NCBI GenBank assembly: GCA_002316225.1
Contig: DCDC01000155.1
Coordinates: 1 to 12,050, forward strand
DNA length: 12,050 nucleotides
Reading direction: 5' to 3'
DNA from: Firmicutes bacterium UBA1065
GTDB lineage: Bacteria > Bacillota > Clostridia > Tissierellales > Sedimentibacteraceae
Shown here: positions 6,748 to 12,050 of the stretch, one piece after another
How positions within the stretch are numbered: position 1 is the first letter of the stretch
Layout: the number at the start of each line of letters is the position of its first letter
Made by a program: the position numbers and the translations under genes
The notes under the pieces: model-generated
Databases searched by the model: none
Seen by the model: the letters and a program-made list of their open reading frames with translations, nothing else
Told to the model about the DNA's origin: nothing

Positions 6748-7872
6748 ATGAGCATCATATTAGCAATTTTTTTAATTGGATTTTTGGGTTATATGATAGG
6801 CGGCATCAAGGTTTGGTCAATTGAGCTGGGAACGGCCGGTGTGCTTTTGGTAGCCCTAATTTTCGGCCACTATGGCATAGTTGTTCCCGATATTGTCCGA
6901 GAAATGGGCTTGGTTTTTTTTGTGACTTCAGTCGGATTTGTGGCAGGTCCCAATTTCTTTCGAAACTTTAAACAAAATGCTGCATCCTACGTTCTTATAG
7001 GAATCCTTATGATTATTTCAGGCGCTGCAAGTTGTGCATTAATCATCAAACTAAGCGGTATTAGCCCAGCCCTTGCCGGAGGATTATTAACAGGCGCCTT
7101 GACCAGTACCCCGGGCTTGGCGGCAGCAGTTGAAGCTGCAGGTGAAAACGGATATTTGGCCTCAATCGGTTATGGTATTGCCTATCCCTTTGGAGTTGTC
7201 AGCGTGGTACTTTTTGTTCAATTGATCCCGAAAATTTTAAAAGCCGATATGGATAAGGAACGTGAAGTTTTAGTTATGGCTGCTAATAATAAGACCAAGT
7301 TAACTTTGGACAACCTATATTCATTTGACAGTGCAGGATTCTTTGCCATATGCTTAGCTGCCGTACTGGGCTTTTTACTTGGCAAAATTACTGTTCCCCT
7401 TCCCGGTGGTTCTAAATTCTCCTTGGGCAATTCAGGAGGTCCACTCATCATAGGTTTGATTTTAGGACATTTCGGTCACATAGGTAAGATAAATATTTCC
7501 GTTAAAAAACCTGTATTAGAAACCTTGCGGGAACTTGGGCTCATGCTTTTCCTGATTGGTGCGGGTACCAAAGCAGGACAAGGGTTTGTTGAAGTGCTTA
7601 TGCAATACGGCTTGATGTTATTCGTTTATGGAGCCATAATGGCAATTATTCCAATGATAGTAGGATATTACTTAGCTGAAAAGATGCTAAAATTAAGCCT
7701 TTTAAACAATTTAGGGGCAATAACGGGAGGAATGACCAGTACTCCGGCATTGGGAGCCTTGATTGAAGCGGCAAAAACAGATGATGTTGCATCTTCTTAT
7801 GCGGCAACCTATCCTGTTGCATTGGTTGCTGTGGTATTATCCTCCCAGTTTTTAATCATATTATTCGGATAG
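6748..7872 (+). CDS. AspT/YidE/YbjL-family transporter, short form without RCK_C domains
   Basis: Polytopic membrane protein of 374 residues with two homologous halves, the hallmark of the aspartate-alanine antiporter (AspT/YidE/YbjL) duplication family. TSTPGLAAAVEAA (119-131) in the first half matches TSTPALGALIEAA (330-342) in the second. GYGIAYPFGVV (141-151) likewise matches SYAATYPVALV (350-360). About ten hydrophobic segments are visible. The halves are joined by a short hydrophilic linker (about 162-192). AspT, YidE and YbjL have about 550-560 residues and carry TrkA-C/RCK_C domains at this point; none is present here. The substrate is unknown, and an amino-acid or carboxylate exchanger is only a family-based guess. 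The ATG at 6748 has GGAGG (6736-6740) 7 bases upstream. It is divergent from the MATE gene. Confidence 0.8.
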   Translation: MSIILAIFLIGFLGYMIGGIKVWSIELGTAGVLLVALIFGHYGIVVPDIVREMGLVFFVTSVGFVAGPNFFRNFKQNAASYVLIGILMIISGAASCALIIKLSGISPALAGGLLTGALTSTPGLAAAVEAAGENGYLASIGYGIAYPFGVVSVVLFVQLIPKILKADMDKEREVLVMAANNKTKLTLDNLYSFDSAGFFAICLAAVLGFLLGKITVPLPGGSKFSLGNSGGPLIIGLILGHFGHIGKINISVKKPVLETLRELGLMLFLIGAGTKAGQGFVEVLMQYGLMLFVYGAIMAIIPMIVGYYLAEKMLKLSLLNNLGAITGGMTSTPALGALIEAAKTDDVASSYAATYPVALVAVVLSSQFLIILFG

Positions 7873-7879
7873 AAAGAGT

Positions 7880-7907
7880 TTACGGATTATTCCTTAAGTT
7901 TTTTTTT
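7880..7907 (+). terminator. Weak candidate terminator after the AspT-family gene
   Basis: TTAcGGA (7880-7886) can pair with TCCtTAA (7891-7897) with one central mismatch, followed by a run of nine T residues (7899-7907). The stem is weak; the T run is the main evidence. Confidence 0.35.
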
Positions 7908-8008
7908 CATATTTTAATCAATTTTTAATTTATCCCTAAAATACAATTAATCCGCCGGTGGTATCTTATGTATAATTAAAAAATATAAAATTATATATAG
8001 GAGGAACT

Positions 8009-8497
8009 ATGAAGGTAACATTAGAACAAATAGATGAGCTCAGGAAAAGGGTCAATGTAAGCTACGAAGAAGCAAAAAAAACCTTGGAAAAAAACGACGG
8101 GGATTTGATTAAATCCATCATTGAGCTGGAAAAGAAGAAAGGAAGCAAGGATCAAAAAAAGGGCGGTTTCACAAATGCTGCTAACAAGCTCCTGGCTCTT
8201 AAATTATCTATAAAGAACAGGGATGGAGATACAATCCTAAATGTTCCGGTAGTCATTGTGTTACTCACCTTCCTGATGTCATTCTGGACCGTTATAATCC
8301 TGTTGGCACTGGCTCTGGTGACATCATGCCAGATTAATGTTTACAGGGATAAAGGGATAAATGTGAACAACATAAAGAAAAATGTCAAGGAAACGGTTGA
8401 CAGGATAAAGGATAAGTCGGAAGAAATCTTTAAAGATGACGAAGAAGAGGCTTCTGACACAAGCGACGAAACAGAAAATGAAATAATCATTGAATAA
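8009..8497 (+). CDS. DUF4342-like small membrane protein with UBA-like N-terminus
   Basis: Protein of 162 residues, function unknown. Residues 1-45 look like the UBA/nascent-chain-type fold seen in elongation factor Ts and DUF4342 proteins (VNVSYEEAKKTLEKNDGDL, 15-33). A basic linker follows (about 42-60), then a short segment and a strongly hydrophobic stretch (77-109) that can span the membrane once or form a hairpin. The C-terminal part is a charged, probably helical region (about 114-142) ending in a very acidic tail (143-162). The UBA-like part and the tail would then lie on the same side if the hydrophobic stretch is a hairpin, on opposite sides if it spans once. AGGAGG (7999-8004) ideally precedes the ATG. 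It stands alone between an AT-rich leader and the hairpin at 8507-8539. Confidence 0.8.
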   Translation: MKVTLEQIDELRKRVNVSYEEAKKTLEKNDGDLIKSIIELEKKKGSKDQKKGGFTNAANKLLALKLSIKNRDGDTILNVPVVIVLLTFLMSFWTVIILLALALVTSCQINVYRDKGINVNNIKKNVKETVDRIKDKSEEIFKDDEEEASDTSDETENEIIIE

Positions 8498-8506
8498 CAG
8501 AATACT

Positions 8507-8539
8507 GTGCCAGGCACCAACAAATATGGTGCCTGGCAC
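8507..8539. repeat. GTGCCAGGCACC inverted repeat
   Basis: GTGCCAGGCACC (8507-8518) and GGTGCCTGGCAC (8528-8539) form a perfect 12-bp stem around a 9-base loop. Each arm is itself nearly palindromic. No T run follows on the plus strand, so it is not a standard terminator, though it could protect the 3' end of the upstream mRNA. I recall similar GGTGCCTGGCACC palindromes as dispersed repeats in Firmicute genomes. The next promoter begins 12 bases further on. Confidence 0.75.
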
Positions 8540-8550
8540 CATTCTAATTA

Positions 8551-8579
8551 TTGATAAATATAGAAAATAATAGTACAAT
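8551..8579 (+). promoter_or_regulatory. Probable promoter of the two-component operon
   Basis: TTGATA (8551-8556), a 17-base spacer and TACAAT (8574-8579) fit a sigma-A promoter. Transcription would start near 8586, very close to the ribosome site (AAAGGGG, 8587-8593). An in-frame TTG at 8551 lies inside this -35 box, which argues against it as a start codon. Confidence 0.65.
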
Positions 8580-8598
8580 AAAGCAAAAAGGGGTCATC

Positions 8599-9279
8599 AT
8601 GGACAAGAAAAAGATTTTAATTGTTGAGGATGAACAAAAGATAGCGCGCTTTTTGGAGCTTGAATTAAAATATGAAGGTTATGATGTAGAAATAGCAATG
8701 GACGGGCGCGAAGGGTTTGAAAAGGGAAAGGACCCTGACATAGATTTAATCATACTGGATTTGATGCTGCCCGGCTTAAGCGGCATTGAGGTTTGCAGGC
8801 GGCTGAGGCAGACATCCGACGTCCCCATAATCATGCTGACAGCAAAGGATGATATATCGGATAAGGTAATGGGTCTGGACATTGGTGCCGATGATTACAT
8901 GACCAAGCCCTTTGCCGTGGAAGAATTGTTGGCCCGCATAAGGGTTCTGTTGAAAAGAAAGTATAACAGAGGCAATGACAAGGATATTTTGGAAATTGGC
9001 AAGCTTAAACTATGCAAAGACAATTTCAGGGTAGAATATGACGGCGAAAGTATTGAATTGACTAAGAAAGAATTTGAACTGCTGGAATACCTGATGCGGA
9101 ACAAGAACATTGTATTGTCAAGGGAAAAGATTTTGGATAATGTATGGGGCTATGATTATTATGGAGATACCAATATAATAGATGTTTATATCAGGTATTT
9201 AAGGAGCAAGATAGACCAGAAATACAATGTAAACCTTATTGAAACGGTCAGGGGGGTAGGGTATATCATAAGGGATTGA
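8599..9279 (+). CDS. OmpR/PhoB-family response regulator
   Basis: Cytoplasmic DNA-binding regulator of 226 residues, presumed partner of the kinase directly downstream. The receiver domain (about 4-118) has acidic residues E10 and D11, phospho-acceptor D54 (in LILDLMLPG), T81 and K103 (TKPF), all as expected for a functional receiver. The winged-helix domain (about 130-226) ends in the typical ETVRGVGYIIRD. The start at 8599 follows AAAGGGGT and gives the normal family length. The stop is 10 bases before the kinase start, and the two form one operon behind the 8551-8579 promoter. Regulon and signal are unknown; nothing in the window identifies a target, and no repeated operator was seen at its own promoter. 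Confidence 0.95.
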   Translation: MDKKKILIVEDEQKIARFLELELKYEGYDVEIAMDGREGFEKGKDPDIDLIILDLMLPGLSGIEVCRRLRQTSDVPIIMLTAKDDISDKVMGLDIGADDYMTKPFAVEELLARIRVLLKRKYNRGNDKDILEIGKLKLCKDNFRVEYDGESIELTKKEFELLEYLMRNKNIVLSREKILDNVWGYDYYGDTNIIDVYIRYLRSKIDQKYNVNLIETVRGVGYIIRD

Positions 9280-9289
9280 AGGAAGACAA

Positions 9290-10702
9290 ATGATAAAGAC
9301 AATTATAGGAAAACTATTGAGCTTGATTCTCTATCCGTTCAGATTGATTGTAAACCTCTTGCTGGGTCTTTTAAAAAGGCTTAAATTTTCTATTGCATTT
9401 AAAATATCCACAACATACTTAATTCTTTACGTCATCATCATCATGACGGTTGCCCTGACAACATCGGTAGGTTACTTATTCTTCGAACTACAAAAATTCG
9501 AAGAAACCATTGCTGCCCGGGATTCGGAAAATATTATTAACTCCTTCCCAGACTTCAACAAGATAAATATTGAGGAAGAAAGGTATTCTTCCTTTGAAAT
9601 ATTTGATAAAAATTTAAATACCTATTATTCAAGCGAAAGACCGGGAAGATATGCGGACAGCATAATAGTTGTTATTGAAAAAATAATTCTTTACAATGAT
9701 TATGTTCATTCGGAAAGTTTTTATAAAAATGGCTCCACCTACTATTTGAACATATCATATCCCATGGAAGATATGCTTAAGGATGTATGGAGAATAAGTC
9801 TTATGGTTCTTATATCAGGTGCCATAGGCCTTATGTTTTTTGCCCCCATAGTATCAAGCACCAGCTACAGGCTCATCCGCCCCATTAAAAATATGACCGA
9901 GATAACAAGGACCATAACCGTCAACAACATTAATACCAGGCTGGATGTAAAGGGGACGGAGGATGAGCTGAAGGAATTGTCCGAAACATTCAATGCAATG
10001 CTGGACAGGATTGAAGGGGGATACAAGATGCAGCAGCAGTTTGTATCAGACGCTTCCCATGAGTTAAGGACTCCCATAGCCGTAATAAAGGGATACGTGG
10101 ATATGCTGGACAGGTGGGGGAAAAATGATAAGGCAGTATTGGAAGAATCCATAGCAGCCATAAAGAATGAAACCGATAATATGCAGGATTTGATTGAAAA
10201 ATTGCTGTTTATTGCAAGAAGCGACAGAAATACATTGAATTTTACAAAGGAAGATTTCAGGATTTCCACCGTTTTAAAAGAAATAGAAAAAGAAACCAGG
10301 ATGATAGATTCTGTCCATAAGTTATACTTTAAATTTTACGATGATGCGACGATTTACGGGGATAAGGCACGAATTAAACAAGCTGTCAGGATCTTACTGG
10401 ATAACGCCATGAAATATACACCCCCGGGAGGCTACATCATGGTTTCAGGTTACATTCAGGATGAATATTACGTGATAAAGGTGGAAGATACAGGAATAGG
10501 AATTCAAAAGGATGATTTGGAGAAGATTTTTGACAGGCTTTACAGGGCGGAAGAATCAAGAAGCAAGAAAATAAGCGGTCATGGCCTGGGACTTTCAATT
10601 GCTAAAATAATTGTCCTGGGTCACAAGGGTAAAATAAAAGTCAAAAGCACTCCAAAAAAAGGTTCGGAATTTTCATTGATGTTTCCATATCTTGACTCAT
10701 AA
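9290..10702 (+). CDS. Membrane sensor histidine kinase (HAMP, HisKA, HATPase_c)
   Basis: Sensor kinase of 470 residues that would phosphorylate the upstream response regulator. It starts with a hydrophobic or amphipathic segment (about 4-29), then a membrane helix (about 40-65), an extracytoplasmic domain of roughly 100 residues (66-165), a second helix (about 168-190), HAMP (about 191-245), HisKA with phospho-acceptor H257 (SHELRTP), N box with N372 (LLDNAMKYTPPGG), G1 box DTGIGI (400-405) and G2 box GHGLGLS (430-436). All catalytic motifs are intact. The sensor region resembles no domain I can name. The ATG follows GAAGGAAG at 9278-9285, overlapping the regulator stop. No convincing terminator follows before spoIIAA. 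The extra N-terminal segment may give it three membrane contacts instead of two. Confidence 0.95.
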   Translation: MIKTIIGKLLSLILYPFRLIVNLLLGLLKRLKFSIAFKISTTYLILYVIIIMTVALTTSVGYLFFELQKFEETIAARDSENIINSFPDFNKINIEEERYSSFEIFDKNLNTYYSSERPGRYADSIIVVIEKIILYNDYVHSESFYKNGSTYYLNISYPMEDMLKDVWRISLMVLISGAIGLMFFAPIVSSTSYRLIRPIKNMTEITRTITVNNINTRLDVKGTEDELKELSETFNAMLDRIEGGYKMQQQFVSDASHELRTPIAVIKGYVDMLDRWGKNDKAVLEESIAAIKNETDNMQDLIEKLLFIARSDRNTLNFTKEDFRISTVLKEIEKETRMIDSVHKLYFKFYDDATIYGDKARIKQAVRILLDNAMKYTPPGGYIMVSGYIQDEYYVIKVEDTGIGIQKDDLEKIFDRLYRAEESRSKKISGHGLGLSIAKIIVLGHKGKIKVKSTPKKGSEFSLMFPYLDS

Positions 10703-10745
10703 TTCAAAATTATTGATTTATCGACAAAATACTTCAATATTAGTC

Positions 10746-10775
10746 AGGGAAATCTCCTTTCTATTCTAGTATAAT
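10746..10775 (+). promoter_or_regulatory. Weak candidate promoter of the spoIIA operon
   Basis: In model sporulators spoIIA is read from a SigH promoter (AGGAWWT-type -35, GAAT-type -10). Here AGGGAAAT (10746-10753) and TAGTATAAT (10767-10775) are the best candidates. The spacing is several bases too long for SigH, and the -35 is poor for SigA. The -10 alone looks convincing. Confidence 0.3.
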
Positions 10776-10806
10776 AGCTTGTACAATATGCAGAAAGGAT
10801 GATTTT

Positions 10807-11112
10807 GTGAATATTGATTTTGTAGAAACAGGGCAAGTGCTTACAATCAAGCTCAAGGGGGAGTTAGATCACCACAGCGCCGAGGCGGCAAGGGTTTTGG
10901 TTGATGAAAAAATTAAAAATGAAAAATACAGTAAATTGGTTATAGATTTAAAAGGACTTGATTTTATAGACAGCTCAGGCATAGGATTTGTCATAGGCCG
11001 GTACAAGGTTATAAGGAAACGCAAGGGTGTTATAGAAATTGTTAATGCCGGCAAAAAGGTAAGAAAAATTTTGGACATGAGCGGCATTGGAAAAATAATT
11101 AATATAAAGTAG
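10807..11112 (+). CDS. spoIIAA: Anti-sigma F factor antagonist SpoIIAA
   Basis: STAS-domain protein of 101 residues. Unphosphorylated SpoIIAA binds SpoIIAB and frees SigF in the forespore; SpoIIAB inactivates it by phosphorylating a serine. The hallmark segment ELDHHSAEA (19-27) matches ELDHHTAE of Bacillus subtilis SpoIIAA. The phosphorylation site is S56 in LDFIDSSGIGFVIGRYK (51-67), aligned with B. subtilis S58. DMSGIGKII (90-98) is the conserved C-terminal segment. It is about 16 residues shorter than the Bacillus protein, mainly by lacking its C-terminal tail. The start is GTG, preceded by AGAAAGGAT (10792-10800). It is coupled to spoIIAB, whose ribosome site AGGGGG overlaps this stop codon. 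Confidence 0.96.
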   Translation: MNIDFVETGQVLTIKLKGELDHHSAEAARVLVDEKIKNEKYSKLVIDLKGLDFIDSSGIGFVIGRYKVIRKRKGVIEIVNAGKKVRKILDMSGIGKIINIK

Positions 11113-11121
11113 GGGGACAAA

Positions 11122-11595
11122 ATGCACAATAACTATGTATTTATCAGAATACCAAGCTTATCTGTCAATGAATCCTTCACCAGGGCTGCAGTTGCAGCGT
11201 TTTGCTCAAGTTTGAACCCAACGGTGAACGAAATAACCGAGATAAAAACAGCGGTATCCGAGGCGGTTACCAATGCGGTGGTTCATGCTTACGAGGACAA
11301 GATCGGAGAAATCGAAATCCAGTGCAGGATTAAGGGGCGGGTGGTTGAAATAATAGTTGAGGATTTCGGCTGCGGAATAGAAGATGTTGAAAAGGCAAGA
11401 GAGCCCTTATTTACAACCAAACCGGAGCTGGAACGCTCAGGCATGGGTTTTTCCGTAATGGAATCATTCATGGATGAAGTGATTGTATTGTCCGAAAAGG
11501 ATGTGGGAACAAAAGTAATCTTGAGGAAAAAAATTTCTGAAAAAAAACAAAAGTCATTAAATGAAGAAATCGATGAAAGCTCAGAAGAAGAATGA
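11122..11595 (+). CDS. spoIIAB: Anti-sigma F factor / serine kinase SpoIIAB
   Basis: GHKL-type serine kinase of 157 residues that holds SigF inactive and phosphorylates SpoIIAA. The N-terminal NESFTRAAVAAF (16-27) matches the region of B. subtilis SpoIIAB containing the SigF- and SpoIIAA-contacting arginine (R21 here). Catalytic features: E47 and N51 in SEAVTNAVVHAY (46-57), D81 in DFGCGI (81-86), and the ATP lid PLFTTKPELERSGMGF (95-110), nearly identical to Bacillus. It therefore looks fully active as kinase and anti-sigma factor. The C-terminus has a charged tail (from about 137, rich in K then E), making it about 11 residues longer than B. subtilis SpoIIAB (146). The ATG follows AGGGGG. 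Unusually, sigF does not follow; a terminator lies 33 bases after the stop. Confidence 0.97.
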   Translation: MHNNYVFIRIPSLSVNESFTRAAVAAFCSSLNPTVNEITEIKTAVSEAVTNAVVHAYEDKIGEIEIQCRIKGRVVEIIVEDFGCGIEDVEKAREPLFTTKPELERSGMGFSVMESFMDEVIVLSEKDVGTKVILRKKISEKKQKSLNEEIDESSEEE

Positions 11596-11627
11596 AAATG
11601 GTTCGCTATAATTTAACAAATTTTTAT

Positions 11628-11656
11628 AAAAAAGGCACTCTTAGTGCTTTTTTTTT
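11628..11656 (+). terminator. Rho-independent terminator after spoIIAB
   Basis: GCACT (11635-11639) pairs with AGTGC (11643-11647) around a CTT loop. The stem extends through a G-T pair into an A-run/T-run duplex (11628-11633 with 11649-11654), ending in a run of nine T residues (11648-11656). It ends the spoIIA transcript without sigF. Confidence 0.85.
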
Positions 11657-11702
11657 GTATTCAATAGGTTTTTTTGCAAATAATACTGATGAGGTGATTA
11701 TT

Positions 11703-11822
11703 ATGAAGAAAAAGATTTTTTTATTGGTAATATTAATTATAGCAGGCTTAGCTGCTATTTATTTCGGCAACAACATTAACAAGTCCCTTAAAAAAATACC
11801 TGAAAGTGCAATATTACTATAG
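11703..11822 (+). CDS. Small single-span membrane peptide of unknown function
   Basis: A 39-residue peptide that I do not recognise. It has two or three lysines at the N-terminus, one hydrophobic span (about 5-22, IFLLVILIIAGLAAIYFG) and a polar, lysine-containing C-terminus. This is the layout of a membrane-anchored micropeptide, or an uncleaved signal-anchor. The ATG at 11703 is preceded by GAGGTGA 5 bases upstream, a strong ribosome site. The frame is open further upstream to an ATG at 11592 overlapping the spoIIAB stop, but that version would be read through the terminator and lacks its own ribosome site. It ends 34 bases before spoVAC and may be cotranscribed with it. Coding status rests on the ribosome site and hydrophobicity pattern. 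Confidence 0.6.
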   Translation: MKKKIFLLVILIIAGLAAIYFGNNINKSLKKIPESAILL

Positions 11823-11856
11823 GAATGCTTGATTAATGATACTTGCTGGAGGAAAA

Positions 11857-12050
11857 ATGAAATACAATAAAGACAACTATAAAAAACTAGTGGATGAATT
11901 CACACCCAAGAACAAAATCTTTAAGAATTGCATAATGGCCTTCATTTTTGGAGGCACCATATGCCTGATAGGAGAAATCATCAATGATTCCTTTGTTGCA
12001 TGGTTAGGAATATCCGATCAAGAAGCTTCACCCATGACCTCGGTGGTCTT
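11857..12050 (+). CDS. spoVAC: Stage V sporulation protein AC, N-terminal part (cut by window end)
   Basis: The first 64 codons are visible; the rest runs off the window. SpoVAC is a membrane subunit of the SpoVA channel, which imports dipicolinic acid into the forespore and releases it in germination. The start NYKKLVDEFTPKNKIFKNC (7-25) followed by AFIFGGTICLIGE (28-40) closely follows the B. subtilis pattern (YxxxVxxxxPKPPxxxNCxxAFxxGGLICxIGQ). That gives the N-terminal cytoplasmic segment and first membrane helix. GGAGG (11848-11852) lies 4 bases before the ATG. In many clostridia spoVAC follows sigF; here it follows spoIIAB, a terminator and a small peptide gene. SpoVA genes are normally read by SigG in the forespore, but I could not identify a convincing SigG promoter upstream. 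Confidence 0.9.
   Translation, partial: MKYNKDNYKKLVDEFTPKNKIFKNCIMAFIFGGTICLIGEIINDSFVAWLGISDQEASPMTSVV

Noticed and set aside
7942..7976. Promoter boxes upstream of the UBA-like gene (TACAAT at 7942, TATAAT at 7971)
   Set aside because: Both -10-like boxes lack an acceptable -35 at proper spacing, so no promoter was called.
8507..8539. Reading the GTGCCAGGCACC hairpin as a rho-independent terminator
   Set aside because: No T run follows on the plus strand, and the nearby genes point the same way, so it is listed as a repeat.
8324..8578. Minus-strand open frame of 84 codons across the GTGCC repeat
   Set aside because: It is antisense to the UBA-like membrane protein gene, reads through a palindrome, and has no ribosome site or homology.
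9865..10269. Minus-strand open frame of 134 codons inside the histidine kinase gene
   Set aside because: It is antisense to the HAMP and HisKA coding region, with Ser/Leu-rich shadow composition and no start signals.
1..12050. Mobile elements, phage genes, defence systems or CRISPR arrays
   Set aside because: No integrase, transposase, regular repeat-spacer pattern or defence-type protein was seen. All large frames are assigned to common chromosomal families.

Overview
This is an AT-rich stretch from a spore-forming, Gram-positive, low-GC bacterium, most likely a member of the Clostridia. The evidence is strong GGAGG-type ribosome binding sites, a T-box leader on a threonyl-tRNA synthetase gene, TTGACA/TATAAT promoters, and sporulation genes (spoIIAA, spoIIAB and the start of spoVAC). 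The genus cannot be named from the sequence. No tRNA, rRNA, CRISPR array, integrase or insertion sequence is visible. It reads as ordinary chromosome, with a few small dispersed-type palindromic repeats between genes.

Layout. Positions 1-1716: a DEAD-box RNA helicase with a DbpA-type RNA-binding C-terminus, behind its own promoter. Positions 1713-3958: a promoter overlapping the helicase stop codon, a threonine T-box leader and thrS. Positions 3959-4228: a composite palindromic repeat, the thrS terminator and the next promoter. Positions 4229-4996: a uridine phosphorylase-type nucleoside phosphorylase. It converges on a minus-strand MATE efflux gene (5028-6473), and one perfect bidirectional terminator lies between them. 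Positions 6748-7872: a short transporter of the AspT/YidE/YbjL duplication family, divergent from the MATE gene. Positions 8009-8497: a small membrane protein with a UBA-like N-terminus. Positions 8599-10702: an OmpR-type response regulator and its histidine kinase, in one operon. Positions 10807-11595: spoIIAA and spoIIAB, ending in a terminator. Positions 11703-11822: a 39-residue membrane peptide. From 11857 to the window end: the first 64 codons of spoVAC.

How the genes work together. SpoIIAA (anti-anti-sigma) and SpoIIAB (anti-sigma kinase) form the switch that normally controls the forespore sigma factor SigF. SpoVAC belongs to the channel that moves dipicolinic acid into the forespore. 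In the usual arrangement sigF lies directly after spoIIAB and, in many clostridia, just before spoVAC. Here sigF is absent from that slot, which holds a terminator and a small unrecognised membrane peptide. This is the most unusual feature of the window. The T-box ties threonyl-tRNA synthetase production to uncharged tRNA-Thr. The other genes look like independent housekeeping or transport units.

I found no clear sign of a wholly new multi-gene system. The best leads are the missing sigF with its replacement peptide, the short AspT-family transporter without its regulatory domain, the UBA-like membrane protein, and three palindromic or hairpin elements (3991-4082, 6498-6517, 8507-8539).
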